Source: Babylonia areolata
Taxonomy: Eukaryota; Mollusca; Gastropoda; Neogastropoda; Buccinidae
Reading direction: 5' to 3'
NCBI RefSeq assembly: GCF_041734735.1
Contig: NC_134900.1
Span: forward strand, 32,697,370 to 32,761,369
Length of the DNA stretch: 64,000 nucleotides
Shown: positions 50,201-59,952 of the stretch, one piece after another
How the letters are laid out: every line of letters begins with the position of its first letter
Position numbering within the stretch: position 1 is the stretch's first letter
The notes under the pieces: generated by a model
Told to the model about the DNA's origin: nothing
Seen by the model: the letters and a program-made list of their open reading frames with translations, nothing else
Databases searched by the model: none
Position numbers and translations under genes: made by a program

Positions 50201-51527
50201 CATATAGGGAGTTTCATCGTCATCAGGCGATCGTTCACTCCTTTTGGGGGTCCAGCCAGCTTGCCAACGAGGGTTGTCTTCACTGCAAAGCCAACTCCAG
50301 CCTCACGTCTCTCTTCAGGTCCGCGACCACTCCAAAAGAAAGTGTAGCCTGCGCCTCGCTCACAGAGTTCGCCTTCTTCTGCCAGTCTGGTCTCACTTAA
50401 GGCAGCGATGTCGATGTTGTACCTGGCTAATTCACTCGCAATGAGTGCTGTGCGTCTCTGTGGTCTGGCTGAGTCGCCTCTGTCCAGAAGCGTACGCACG
50501 TTCCATGTGGCAGTGGTCAATGGGGTGCTCCTTGTTTTCTTCTTTCTTTCCTTTGTGTGTCGACCGCTTGAGTAGGGTCCCCGTCAGCCGCGGTATGCTG
50601 ACTAGGGTGGTGTGGAGCAGGCAATGTTTAGGGCACCTTTTCTAGCCCCTTCCTCATGCCATGGAGGTGAGCAGAGCTGTCCTGAAGAGGGCTGCTCAGT
50701 CGCTCAGGGGGCAGCCGATCTCCACCGCTGCTCCAGTTGGTGAAAAACGACCCTATGGCCTGAGCCGCCTGTGTGCAGGTCCGCGGCTACGACTGCCAGT
50801 GTACCCACACCTGTCGCTTCGTCGCTCGCCTGTCGCCACAGGGCTTGGGGAAAATGATGGTATGGGATGAAGGATGACTGATGACTTGCGCGATGACTTT
50901 GTTTATAGTGAGACGGAGTTGCACACCGTCGACCTCACTCTCTTGTCCGAGACCGTCTGTATCCAGTGGCAAGACGAGGTCAAGACGACTGGAGATGGAA
51001 ACGGATGCAGTGGATGACCAGGATGTCCTATGTGCCTCATCCTGCCCTCAGAACTCCACAGTGCTCTGCTGCAACCGCCTTCCTCTCCGTTGAACCATGA
51101 AGGTTTCTTCCGCAGAGTCCGCTGGATCCAGTCTTCACATGCTTGGGCAGACAAGCCCTAACTCACCGAGGGTTTGAGACCCGTCGGCTACCCTCACCTA
51201 GTTTAGCCAACCTGTCAAAGCCGTTGCCCGGGGGTTGGGCGCTGCCGCATGCTAGCAGCTTCTAGGACCAATAGGTGAGAGCTGGGTGCCGGTGGGGACC
51301 AACAGAGGACGAACCACTCCTTACTTGTGGTATAAACGCAGAAAAGACAGTGGCTAAGAATGGCTGGGGATTCCCCCTGCGATGTATAGAAAATATGGCC
51401 TATCCTACCACCAAACATTAAGAGCAGTAGGTTCATGGATCACAGACCAGTGACTGGCCACCTTTCAGTGACATGGGTCCTCTACCACGCCTGTGCTTAA
51501 ATGCGAGCTTGGCGATGAAAGGGTTAA
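47241..51527. mobile_element. piggyBac-like TTAA insertion, filled by a LINE
   Basis: TTAA at 47241-47244 is followed by CCCTTTCACCGCCA. The other end reads TGGCGATGAAAGGG followed by TTAA at 51524-51527. These are 14-bp terminal inverted repeats (one mismatch) beginning CCC and bordered by TTAA, the hallmark of piggyBac-type DNA transposons. The paralogue at 63457-64000 has a single TTAA (about 63908-63911) at exactly this place, so it preserves the empty site. Only about 36 bp of the original element is recognisable at the left and about 30 bp at the right. The rest is the nested LINE; no piggyBac transposase is visible, so it was a non-autonomous (MITE-like) copy. Confidence 0.92.
47281..51495 (-). 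mobile_element. Near full-length APE-type LINE (endonuclease plus reverse transcriptase)
   Basis: One long coding region on the minus strand, 50520 to about 47321 (about 1,066 codons). The N-terminal APE-like endonuclease shows TWNVRTLL, LSETR, GDFNAIVG, DFVIVRKRDRQ and WTDHRLIVS. The reverse transcriptase shows YVDLTKAFDTV, GVKQGCVLAPTLFS and the active site FADDCAL (codons at 48278-48289). The C-terminal region has WTVYKRHAKKLNHFH and a zinc-finger-like CPQC ... HxxxH segment in which the first His is Pro (SPLRTH; the copy at 9382 has SHLRTH). One frameshift near 49955 and two TAG codons (near 49751 and 47727) make it inactive. A leader of about 950 bp precedes the frame; its exact 5' end is unclear. 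The 3' end carries a CGTCG-ATCC-CGACG hairpin. It resembles RTE-like LINEs, but the clade is not settled. Confidence 0.93.
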
Positions 51528-51711
51528 AGAATACGTGTCAGCGTGTTTTCGTGACCTGAGACCAGGTTTTCATGCTTTATCTCTGTTGTGTGAACATACA
51601 GTCAATCATCCGTGTGTTTGTGTAGGCTGAGGGCTAAAAGAAAAGGTCCTAAAAAATAAGTGCCAAACTGTGTCTCTCTTTGAATAGCAAAATTCAGACT
51701 TGGTATAATCT
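51528..51711. repeat. Right part of the duplicated segment and junction DNA
   Basis: GAATACGTGTCAGCGTGTTT through CAATCATCCGTGTG (to 51617) matches 63912-64000, continuing the paralogue past the TTAA insertion. The paralogue runs off the window edge. 51618-51711 is unique-looking DNA before the next SINE. Confidence 0.85.
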
Positions 51712-52215
51712 GAGGGTCCCGGGTTTTCGAACCTCGGTAACGGCATCTGGTGGGTAAAGGGTGGAGATTTTTCCTATCTCCCAGGTCAAATATTTTCAGA
51801 CCTGCTTGTGCTTGAAACCCTTTCGTATGTATAAACACGTAGAATGTCAAATACGCACGTAATCCATGTCAGAGTTCGGTGGGTTATGGAAACCAGCACA
51901 TACCCAGCATACACACCCACGAAAACGGAGTATGGCTGCCTACATGGCAGGGTAAGTTAAAAAAAACAAACCAAACAAACAAAAACAACAAAAACGATTA
52001 TACAAGTGAAAATGTTACATGTCTTTGAGTGTGTATGTGCGCATGCTTGAAATCTGATTGAATGACAGAGGAAACAAATGATGAGCGCCCAATGGAGCCA
52101 TCAGTCGGCTCTACCCAGGTAGGCAGCCTGTTGTGTGAATGACCCTGTGTTTATAAAGCGCTTAGAGTTAGAGTTTGGTCTCCGACAGAGGATAGGCGCT
52201 GTATAAGTATCCATA
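51712..52215 (+). mobile_element. SINE with extended LINE-like 3' tail
   Basis: The tRNA head is truncated, beginning GAGGGTCCCGGGTTTTCGAA. The common body follows (GGGTGGAGATTTTTCCTATC to CGAAAACGGAGTATGGCTGC, ending near 51955), then an A-rich insertion (51960-52005). Unlike the other copies it goes on with GCGCCCAATGGAGCCATCAG, TATAAAGCGCTTAGAG, CCGACAGAGGATAGGCGCTG and TATAAGTATCCATATCAATC. The final part resembles the GCGCTATATAA tail of L2/CR1-type LINEs, which would explain mobilisation by such a LINE (inference). It ends against a LINE fragment at 52227. Confidence 0.8.
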
Positions 52216-52226
52216 TCAATCAATCA

Positions 52227-52418
52227 GTTTCTAAAATTGGAGTACACTATTACGGATACAGAAGACATAATGCAGCTGATCTGATGTGCCATCTTTGCAG
52301 TAAGGAGAAAGAAACTGAAATACATGTCGTGCTGAGTTGTCGCATCCTGCATGATTTAGGAACAAAGTATATATCATCCAAATATTCTGTTAATTCTTGC
52401 TGGTTTGCTTCTGATTAG
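52227..52418 (+). mobile_element. LINE C-terminal fragment
   Basis: Reads SKIGVHYYGYRRHNAADLMC, then HLCSKEKETEIHVVLSC and HDLGTKYISSKYS to a TAG. The C-X2-C ... H ... C pattern and the HYYGYRRHN start are typical of the C-terminal knuckle of a CR1-like LINE, related to the one at 44568-45473. Only 63 codons remain, with no visible frame break. Confidence 0.75.
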
Positions 52419-52528
52419 ACAGACGTACCACATTTTGCTTGGTGTTTCATCATTCCTTGTCTAACAGGTCTCATGATTTGATCTAAAAATGAAATGGACT
52501 CAAAAGTTTCATTAATGGTGGATGTATG

Positions 52529-52603
<75 letters not shown>

Positions 52604-52605
52604 AT
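52529..52605. repeat. (TA)n(TG)n microsatellite
   Basis: About 36 bp of TA followed by about 40 bp of TG-rich repeat with GTGCG interruptions. Confidence 0.95.
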
Positions 52606-54016
52606 TTTTTCAGCGTCAATACACATGATGACATAATTTTCTTTCTGTTATATTGACTTAAAACAAAGTGTACCTTAGTGTAATGAAACTTGTCAAACGT
52701 GTTACTTGAATGATATGCTTTTTTGTTTGTTTCTTTTCTGTTTTTTGCTTGCTTGTTTTTTGTTGTTTTTGTTTTCTTTTTATTGTTTGTTGTTCTATTC
52801 TTCTTCCATTCTTTGTCCTATAAACAACAACAACAAAAAATCTCAAAATTTGTGATGAATGTTTATATATTGAGAAATACAACCTTCTGTGCAAGGGGGA
52901 AAAAAAAGAAAAAAAAAGTATATATCACCAAAATTCTTTGTTTCCCAGTCAGCTTATATTAGCGTTACTCGTAGCTTCTAGGCATGAACAGAATATACTC
53001 TTGTCAGTCTATCTGTGTTGTGTTCTTTCTTGGTGACATGAACTCGCAATACTTAAAAAAAAAATCTTATATTTTGTTTGCACCGCACCAAGAGCGACAT
53101 TGGCCAATACTTGATTAAACTCTCTCTCTCCCTCTCTTTCCCCCCCCCCCCCCCCCCACACACACACACTGGGGTAGAGACTGGAGGGTGTATACGTCTT
53201 TCAGAGAGATTGTGTGAGCGCGAGCGCGCGTGCCTTGTCACGTGTTCCCAAACCTAAAGAGGACCTCCGTAGCAACATCGTCTTCATCCCGGTCCACCTT
53301 CACCAATATATGAAAAAAATGTCCCTAAGTTAACGACCATTGAAACGGTTGTTGAAGAAAAATTCACAAACTTATATCAACGTCGAGCCGCCGTCCTTAA
53401 TTGTCCTACTTCCATGTTGGCTGACTTGACTATATTTGTTTGTGTAAACGCGAACACAAGAACACGTCTCGAGCTATCCCAGCGTTGCGCACTTTGTCCC
53501 CATGTCCTCGATCGTGCGAATGCAGTAGTGAAGACTTGAGAGCGAGAACTGACTGCTTTGAGGTAAGCGTTGTTGTCAAAGTTTAATCGTTGTTGTCAAG
53601 CAAACTCGCACAGGAGATGATGACGGCTGATGCTGCTGCTGCTGCTGCTGACGATGATGATTTGCTGTGAAACATATTCGATGGATATTGAAACAGGGAA
53701 TGGTCATTTGGGATAAAAGATGGAAGGGAAAGTGCAAAGCCAGATTTTTTTTAAGGGAAAAGAAAACATGATAAGTTTCGTGTTGTTATTATTTCATATG
53801 TATGGTGACCGTGACGATGATAATGAAAGTACTCGTTGGACATTGCCACAAGGAATTGTCTAAAAAAAAAAACCCCACAGAAAGTGGTGGAACAAAGCAG
53901 ACATAAAAAATAAAAAATAGAAACGTGGTCTGGTTGGTATTGATATCACTCCAGGTGGTGATGAAGATGACTTGCTGTGAAAGTATTAGTTGGACATCGG
54001 AACGGGAATGGTCTGG

Positions 54017-54047
54017 AAACACACACGCACACGCACACACACACACA

Positions 54048-54116
<69 letters not shown>
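54017..54116. repeat. (CA)n microsatellite, about 100 bp
   Basis: Nearly pure CA with CGCACACGCA and CATACA interruptions in the first 40 bp. Confidence 0.95.
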
Positions 54117-54837
54117 CTATGTAAAGTCGGGCCAAGTTCGTGTTATCATTCCAAATGATTTGACATTTACGAGCAACGCAGCTGTTCGCCAAGATATCAG
54201 TTCACCACTGTGTACATCGATCAGTTTCCCTTCGATAAACTTTTGAGGTTTCTGTCCAGATATGACATTCCGCTGGGGAAAATAGAACAAAACCTGACAA
54301 CGTTCACGTCCTACGCTTTCAGGAAACATCTGTCTTCATATGTACGTGCCAGTCGAGAAAGGCTTATCTCTCGAGTGTATGTATGTGTGTTGGAGTGTAG
54401 CTTGTTTGATTGCCTTGATTGATGTTACATGGCAAACAATCCACATCAGCCGTGCATCTGACAGGAGGCACCGTCAGCTGCTGCTGTCAGATGCAAACAT
54501 TGAGGCAGTTTGCTCTGGACTAAACAAAGTGATATGAAGGAAGGAGTGCGAGTGAGAAAAAAAAGAGGAGGAAGGTAGGGAGGATGGGGGAGGGGGGGGG
54601 GAGGGGTTTGGGGATTTGGGGATCCACAAAAAGATAAACATGGCAGCAAGGAAAGTGTTATACACAGTCCTGTCCATCTTAAGTATGTGACGGATGTCTT
54701 CCTAGCTAAAAAGAAACAAACCAACCAAAAACTAACAAAAAATAAAAACATAAACAAAAAACACAATACAAAAAAGACGACCATTCACTTGACCAAGCTG
54801 AATGTTGTGGTTTCGCTTGTGTATGCACCCCCCTTAG

Positions 54838-54894
<57 letters not shown>

Positions 54895-55351
54895 TCTAAT
54901 ATCGCTTAAAGTGGAAGACGTTAAACTGAAGACTACTACTACTACTACTACACACACACACACACAATCTCTCTTTCTTTCTCTCTCTCTCTCTCTCTCT
55001 CCCTCCCTCTCCCTCCCCCCTCTCTCTCTCCCTCTCTCTCTCTCTCAGTCTCTGTCTCCCTTTCTTTGTGTCTCTGTCTCTCAGTCCCTTTCTCTCACTC
55101 TCTGTCTCTCACTGTTTCACTGTCTGTCTCTCTGTTTGTCTATGTCACTTTTCTCCCAATCCAACCACTTGTAGTTGTACACATAATTTTGTCATTTGTT
55201 TATCAACAGGATCAGTACGAGATTCAAGGAACAGACCATCTTGGCAGGCAGTCTGCATTTTAGTCCCCAAAATGCTGGTTAGTAGTGTGTGTACAAATAC
55301 TCACAAACACACTCACACACGCGCGCGCACGCACGCACGCACGCACTCGTA

Positions 55352-55404
<53 letters not shown>

Positions 55405-55937
55405 ACACATTCTATCTCTCTATCAGCCTCCAGATGATGGTGCAGATGAGATATGACTAGAGGAGACTGTGTGTGTTATTTTGTTAAGCGAGTTCAATGG
55501 TTGATGAGACAAAAGAATCCCCTTCAGCATTCTTTGTACTTTAAAGATTTCAAATGGAAGCGCCGTTCTTGTTATTCTTCCTCCTCCTTTCTCTCTCTGT
55601 TTCTTGTTCTACGTACAAAATGGGGGCGTGTCAACGAGTGTTATGAATTGCTCCGCCTTCAGTTTGATTTTGCAGCGTCTGTACATGATACTAGTGAACA
55701 CGTTTCTGGCAGTAAAGTGTATATAGGTGCGGTGAAAGTAAAGGGCAGTCAGCATGATCGACTTACATCTGTGGCGAAGCAGAACACTTTCAGTCTCAGT
55801 CTCACTCCGTCGCTCGTTTGTTTCCCCCTCCCCACACCCCCCATTGCATTGGAGAGTCCGTTGGTAATCAGCTCTCACTTTGCTGTTGGCCCAACTGTGA
55901 ACATATGTCAATCTGTGATATGAGCTGAGAATTGGGA

Positions 55938-55959
55938 TTTATATATATATATTATGTGT

Positions 55960-56024
<65 letters not shown>

Positions 56025-56076
56025 CATGCAGAAGCAGAGAGAAAGATTCGGAGAGAGAGAGAGAGAGAGAGGGACA
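55938..56076. repeat. (TA)(TG)...(GA) compound microsatellite
   Basis: TA runs around TTATGTGTTA, then a TG run of about 42 bp, a 30-bp unique stretch and a GA run. Confidence 0.93.
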
Positions 56077-56285
56077 GACAGGCTGGACAGAGGGGGACAG
56101 ACAGACATGCATGTATGTGTGTGAGTGACTTGAAAATATTGAAATATCAGTTTAAAAAAAACCCCAAATAACATTCCATGGAAACAAACTTGTCAGAGAG
56201 AAACAATATGTGGAGTGACAAAACTGTCACGTCTTTAATAAGTGGGGTGGGGGGCCAGGGGGGTGGGGGTGGGGGAGAACATTCG

Positions 56286-56460
56286 GATTATCGCTACGTC
56301 GGACCGTTGCTACGTCGGACCATTGCTACGTAGGACTATCGCCACGTCGGACACATGAACGTCGGACGATTGACACATCGGACTGTAGCCGTCTACACGT
56401 CGGACTAATGAACGTCTGACTAGCGAAACGTCGGATTATTGACACGATGGACTAACGGAC
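56286..56460. repeat. Short-period repeat built on ACGTCGGAC
   Basis: About ten imperfect units of 15-20 bp share ACGTCGGAC or near variants (ACGTAGGAC, ACATCGGAC, ACGTCTGAC), separated by NNTTGCT, NATTGAC or NATGA. The next 80 bp (56461-56540) is a two-copy repeat of TAGCCGTTGTAGTGGT with GTGTTCAAA. Confidence 0.85.
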
Positions 56461-57284
56461 TGTAGCCGTTGTAGTGGTAGTGTGGTGGTGTTCAAATAGC
56501 CGTTGTAGTGGTGGTGTGGTGGTGTTCAAATAGCCGTAGTAGAAGGGAAGAAAGGCATGGGAAAATATTAGTGTCGTGAGGCTGTTCGCCCCTAAAGTTC
56601 CCGCTTTCTTTTTTTTTCTTTTCTTTTTTCCCCTCAAGATTGTGAAGCTATAACCATATGGTGAGAACACTTCTGACAACAAGAACCATTGTGTTTTCTC
56701 ACTGGAGTGAATAAAAACAGTTGATTTCTGCTGAAACTTTTCACTAGCAAAGAAAATGCAAATTCTAGGAAAGTTGAAAAGTTTCATTTGTTTCTTTCTA
56801 AGGCTGATTGTCATTTGGGAAGACAATGCTGGACAGTATATTTCCATATCATGTATATATATGCATGTATGTATGTAGGTAGGAAGGCATGCATGAATGA
56901 ATGAATGAATGAAAGCGGCTGAGTGCACAGCACGAACAGTACAGGTCCAAGTACTGACACCTGAGACGCGCTAAAGGGAAACAGAAGAGTGTGCGCGTAT
57001 GTGTCATCGTTCATGTTTCATATTGTCGGGAATGCTTGCGAAGCTTTACTTACCCACTGATGTTTGGACCCTCGAGGAATCTAGAAATTCATGATAAAAC
57101 TGTGTGTGACGAGGGCCGTTCGTTCATTACGCTGCAGCTGTACAAATGGAACAGGCCGTGTTCCTGTATTTGGATGCAAATGAAAAGTTGATGACTCCCT
57201 CTCCAGAACACAGACTGAAAAAAACATGCACAGGATCAAATTGGTACAGTGGACTGAACATTTGATGTTAGTAATATCAAGTGG

Positions 57285-57489
57285 TATGGTGGAGAGACTT
57301 ACCGAATGGTATAGTAGTGGGTCTAAATGTTATTGTTTTAGGTCTAAAATGGTATACTAGTGGGTCTAAATGGTACAGTTGTATGTCTAAATAGTAGGTC
57401 TGAATGGTAGGGAGGTAGGTGTAAACAGTGCAAATGTATGTCTGAATGGTATACTGGTAGGTCTAAATTGTACATGATAGGTTTGAATG
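57285..57489. repeat. Degenerate minisatellite, about 20-bp unit
   Basis: Repeats of TAGGTCTAAATGGTAYAC and variants (GGGTCTAAAT, ATGTCTGAATGG, AGGTCTGAATGG), at least nine copies. The LINE tail at 57490 sits at its right edge, probably inserted into it. Confidence 0.85.
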
Positions 57490-57672
57490 GGCCAGGAAAA
57501 GCAGGGCCAGCAAGTCCCCGACAGCCGCCACCATCCCCTGTCCACACTGCGTCAGAACCTTCCGGGCGCGAATTGGCCTGACCAGTCATCTGCGCACCCA
57601 CAGAGCCCAACCCACCCACCCCCAGGATGACTAGATGGTCCTCGTCGATCCCGACGGACGAACCACACCACA
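57490..57672 (+). mobile_element. LINE 3' tail (strongly 5'-truncated copy)
   Basis: Starts GGCCAGGAAAAGCAGGGCCA and matches 10446-10620 nearly base for base, including the C2H2 zinc finger codons (CPHC ... HLRTH) and the stop. It ends with the same CGTCGATCCCGACGG hairpin and CGAACCACACCACA. Only the last 183 bp of the roughly 4.2-kb LINE was copied, typical of incomplete reverse transcription. Its close identity to the copy at 9382 suggests recent activity of this family. Confidence 0.95.
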
Positions 57673-57969
57673 TGTATTGCGGCAATAGAATAAATAAAAA
57701 AAAGAATAGCTAGGACAGGTGTTGTGGATGATTTTGTGGAACATATCTTTTTGTACGTTCGAGGTCTTTCTTTTCGTATACAAAATCCAGATTCTGCCAG
57801 CATTCTGCCATGACAAGTTCGGCTAACGGTTCTCGTGATAACACTGAAAGCGTCCATATTCAAATTTTCCAAATTTCTTCATTGGTTATTCCAGATGATA
57901 TCCTTGTCACCAAAGAGCTGAAGTATAATGCTTCGAAGATTGTTTCCAGAGCTCCTCTGGTGACCTTGG

Positions 57970-58012
<43 letters not shown>

Positions 58013-58174
58013 TCCCGCAAAAAAGAAGAAAAAATCACGACGCTCGTTTCAGTTCGACGTGTGTGGTGAGGGGGGGAGGGGGGGGGGGGGGCGTATAAAA
58101 TCGTTTGCAATATTTTGTAATTTTTGCTGTTCTTTTCACTAATCTGTTCCTAACTGTACATTCCGCTGTTGCAG
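57673..58174. other. 5' flank or intron before the glycosyltransferase exon
   Basis: Contains a TA run (57974-58007), A/G-rich DNA and a G-run (58067-58091). The exon at 58175 needs an upstream exon for its start codon; ATG codons here (e.g. 57810) are not followed by a clear donor in frame, so none is proposed. Confidence 0.5.
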
Positions 58175-58756
58175 TGCCGGCGACTTTGGTACCCACGTTA
58201 CTACGCTATCTTTGCTCTGGTGTCCTCTGTTCTCCTAATAAGTTACCTCAGCTTCCAAGCTGGATCACGTTACCGATACTGTGGGCAAGAAAACCGAGCT
58301 TCGGCCACGCCGATAGTTCTAGAGCTTCACTTCCAGAATGAAACTGAAACTGAAAATCTGCACAAACCCCCAAATCTTGAGAAACCCAACGACTGGCCTC
58401 AGTTCTTCGTGCCTCGAAGTCAGCAGCAGTTTTCCCTGGAGTACCCTTACCTGTACCGAGCAAGCCGTGCGTGTCACACACCTGTGGATATGTTGGTGAT
58501 GACCTTGTCCCGCCCTCAGAACTCTCAGGAACGTCAAGCTGTCCGTGAAACGTGGGGGAGTGTGGTGACCACCCGAACCTGGCCTGGCCTCACCCCACAG
58601 ACATTACCCAAGAGTGTGGCTTTGATCTTTCTGATGGGGGAAGACCGGAAACTTGGACCTAACGTGTCGGAGGCTGTGCGACTGGAGAGTGAGAAATACG
58701 GGGACATTGTACAGTGGGAAGGACTGCAGGATGCCTACTTCAATTTGACTCTGAAG
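58175..58756 (+). CDS. Beta-1,3-glycosyltransferase (GT31), first exon found
   Basis: A 582-bp exon between CCGCTGTTGCAG and donor GTAACT, giving 194 codons in phase 0. Residues 9-27 (YYAIFALVSSVLLISYLSF) form one membrane anchor after a basic start (CRRLWYPR), as in type II Golgi enzymes. A stem region with an N-glycosylation site (NETE) follows. The catalytic domain starts near residue 101: VDMLVMTLSRPQNSQERQ, then AVRETWGS (the RxAVRxTWG motif of the family), LIFLMGE, ESEKYGDIVQWEGLQDAY and NLTLK. This family transfers galactose or GlcNAc in beta-1,3 linkage onto Golgi glycans. No in-frame ATG precedes the exon (a TAA lies 24 bp upstream in frame), so the start codon must be in an earlier exon, perhaps with only a few residues. 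The exact acceptor sugar cannot be told from sequence. Confidence 0.95.
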
Positions 58757-59952
58757 GTAACTGTTGTTCTTATGCTTTTTATTGCATCAAATTTCTGATT
58801 GGAATGAAGTAATGATTTATCAGCAGACTGATTCATGTGCCTGTGTATCTTTTCGCTAAAAAATAGTGGAAATGCGCATGATGTGTATACAATTTGATTA
58901 AGATTAGGGATTGGTAGAGGGAAAATGTTTTCTGTCTAGTTCTTGGATGGCTGGAAAGAGCAGATATGAATCAGACAGTTTAAAAGGGTGAGATAGTTTG
59001 AACAAGTTGACATTATGTAAGAGCCTTGTTTTAGTCTTTCTACTTGAGAAGACCAGCAAATGTGCTGCAGGCCGAGCGACACGAGAGTGAAAAATACCGA
59101 GGCCTGATTCAGTGGAAAGGACTGCTGTTTACCCTCTTCACTGATGAGATTTTTCCGTAAATTTACTGAAATTAGTAAATCTGAGAGCCTCAGGGATTGT
59201 TCTTCAGATTTGTGTAAATCGGTTGAGAAAATCAAGGGTGTATATAAGCGTGACAGGATCGTTTTCAGTTGATCGGCCTCGCTCGTCAATCCGTATTCCC
59301 AGATGCTCTTGATTCTTATTTGATTGAAAATGCGACAAACTGTATACTTGAGGGAACCCGTTTCAAAACGTAACTCCCTTCCCTCAGCTGTAGCTGGAAG
59401 GAATGCTTGCAGGGCATAACGTTCTGTGTTGTATTGTCTTGTATTGTATTGTATTGTATTGTTCAGATGGTGAACTGTAGGAATTGCCGAGAAGATATTG
59501 AAGTTCATCATCAGATTCCCTTGATGGTCGCAATCCTGGTTTTCTTTAGAGATCAGCTCCTTTGGCTGTTGTCTTGCCAAAGCCTCAGGACTATTTACCC
59601 ATAGCTGGTGGTTTAGTTCATGGGCACCTGGGCGAATAATGATCACACACTCGTGTGGACGAGGCATGCCACCTGTCTGGGGGCCTCACCTTCCCTGAGT
59701 TCTTTGCTGTCTAGCCTGAGGCCTGGTGGTACCCAGGGGACAGTTGTCGCTACGACGATGGCTGTACTGGCATGAGAAGCTTAGGCAGGTGGCTGTGGTG
59801 CTGTGAAATAGGTGACAAGCATGGGGACACAATGTCAACACACATGACATGACACAGAGACTGACTGTTGATTACTGATCACAGCAGTGACAGCAACCAA
59901 ATGGTGATGAAGGTAATAATATGTAAAAACCATTTCATTTTTGTATGTGCAG
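58757..59952 (+). other. Intron of the glycosyltransferase gene (1.2 kb)
   Basis: Begins GTAACT and ends TTTTGTATGTGCAG, phase 0. It contains a decayed exon copy at 59005-59140 (separate entry), a TATTG repeat (59432-59462) and otherwise unique DNA. Confidence 0.9.
59005..59140 (+). pseudogene. Decayed partial copy of the glycosyltransferase exon
   Basis: The stretch GTTGACATTATGTAAGAG ... AAGACC ... GAGAGTGAAAAATACCGAGG ... ATTCAGTGGAAAGGACTGCT follows exon positions about 58597-58735 in order. In the exon these read ACAGACATTACCCAAGAG, GAAGACC, GAGAGTGAGAAATACGGGGA and GTACAGTGGGAAGGACTGCA. Translated in the matching frame it gives HESEKYRGLIQWKGLL versus LESEKYGDIVQWEGLQ. A deletion of about 12 bp is present near 59060, and the tail (FTLFTDEIFP-stop) no longer matches NLTLK. 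It is on the same strand, inside the gene's own intron, so it looks like a local exon duplication that decayed. The alternative, a fragment of another paralogue, is less likely. Confidence 0.75.

Larger units (their letters stand above)
52606..56279. other. Non-coding stretch with microsatellites
   Basis: Contains T-rich DNA (52730-52790), a C-run (53142-53157), a GCT/GAT-rich piece (53625-53660), CA tracts at 54017-54115, 54840-54890 and 55300-55410, CT-rich DNA at 54965-55150, and a TA/TG/GA cluster at 55940-56080. Short open frames lack recognisable domains. The upstream (5') exons of the glycosyltransferase may lie in this stretch, but I could not identify one. Confidence 0.55.
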
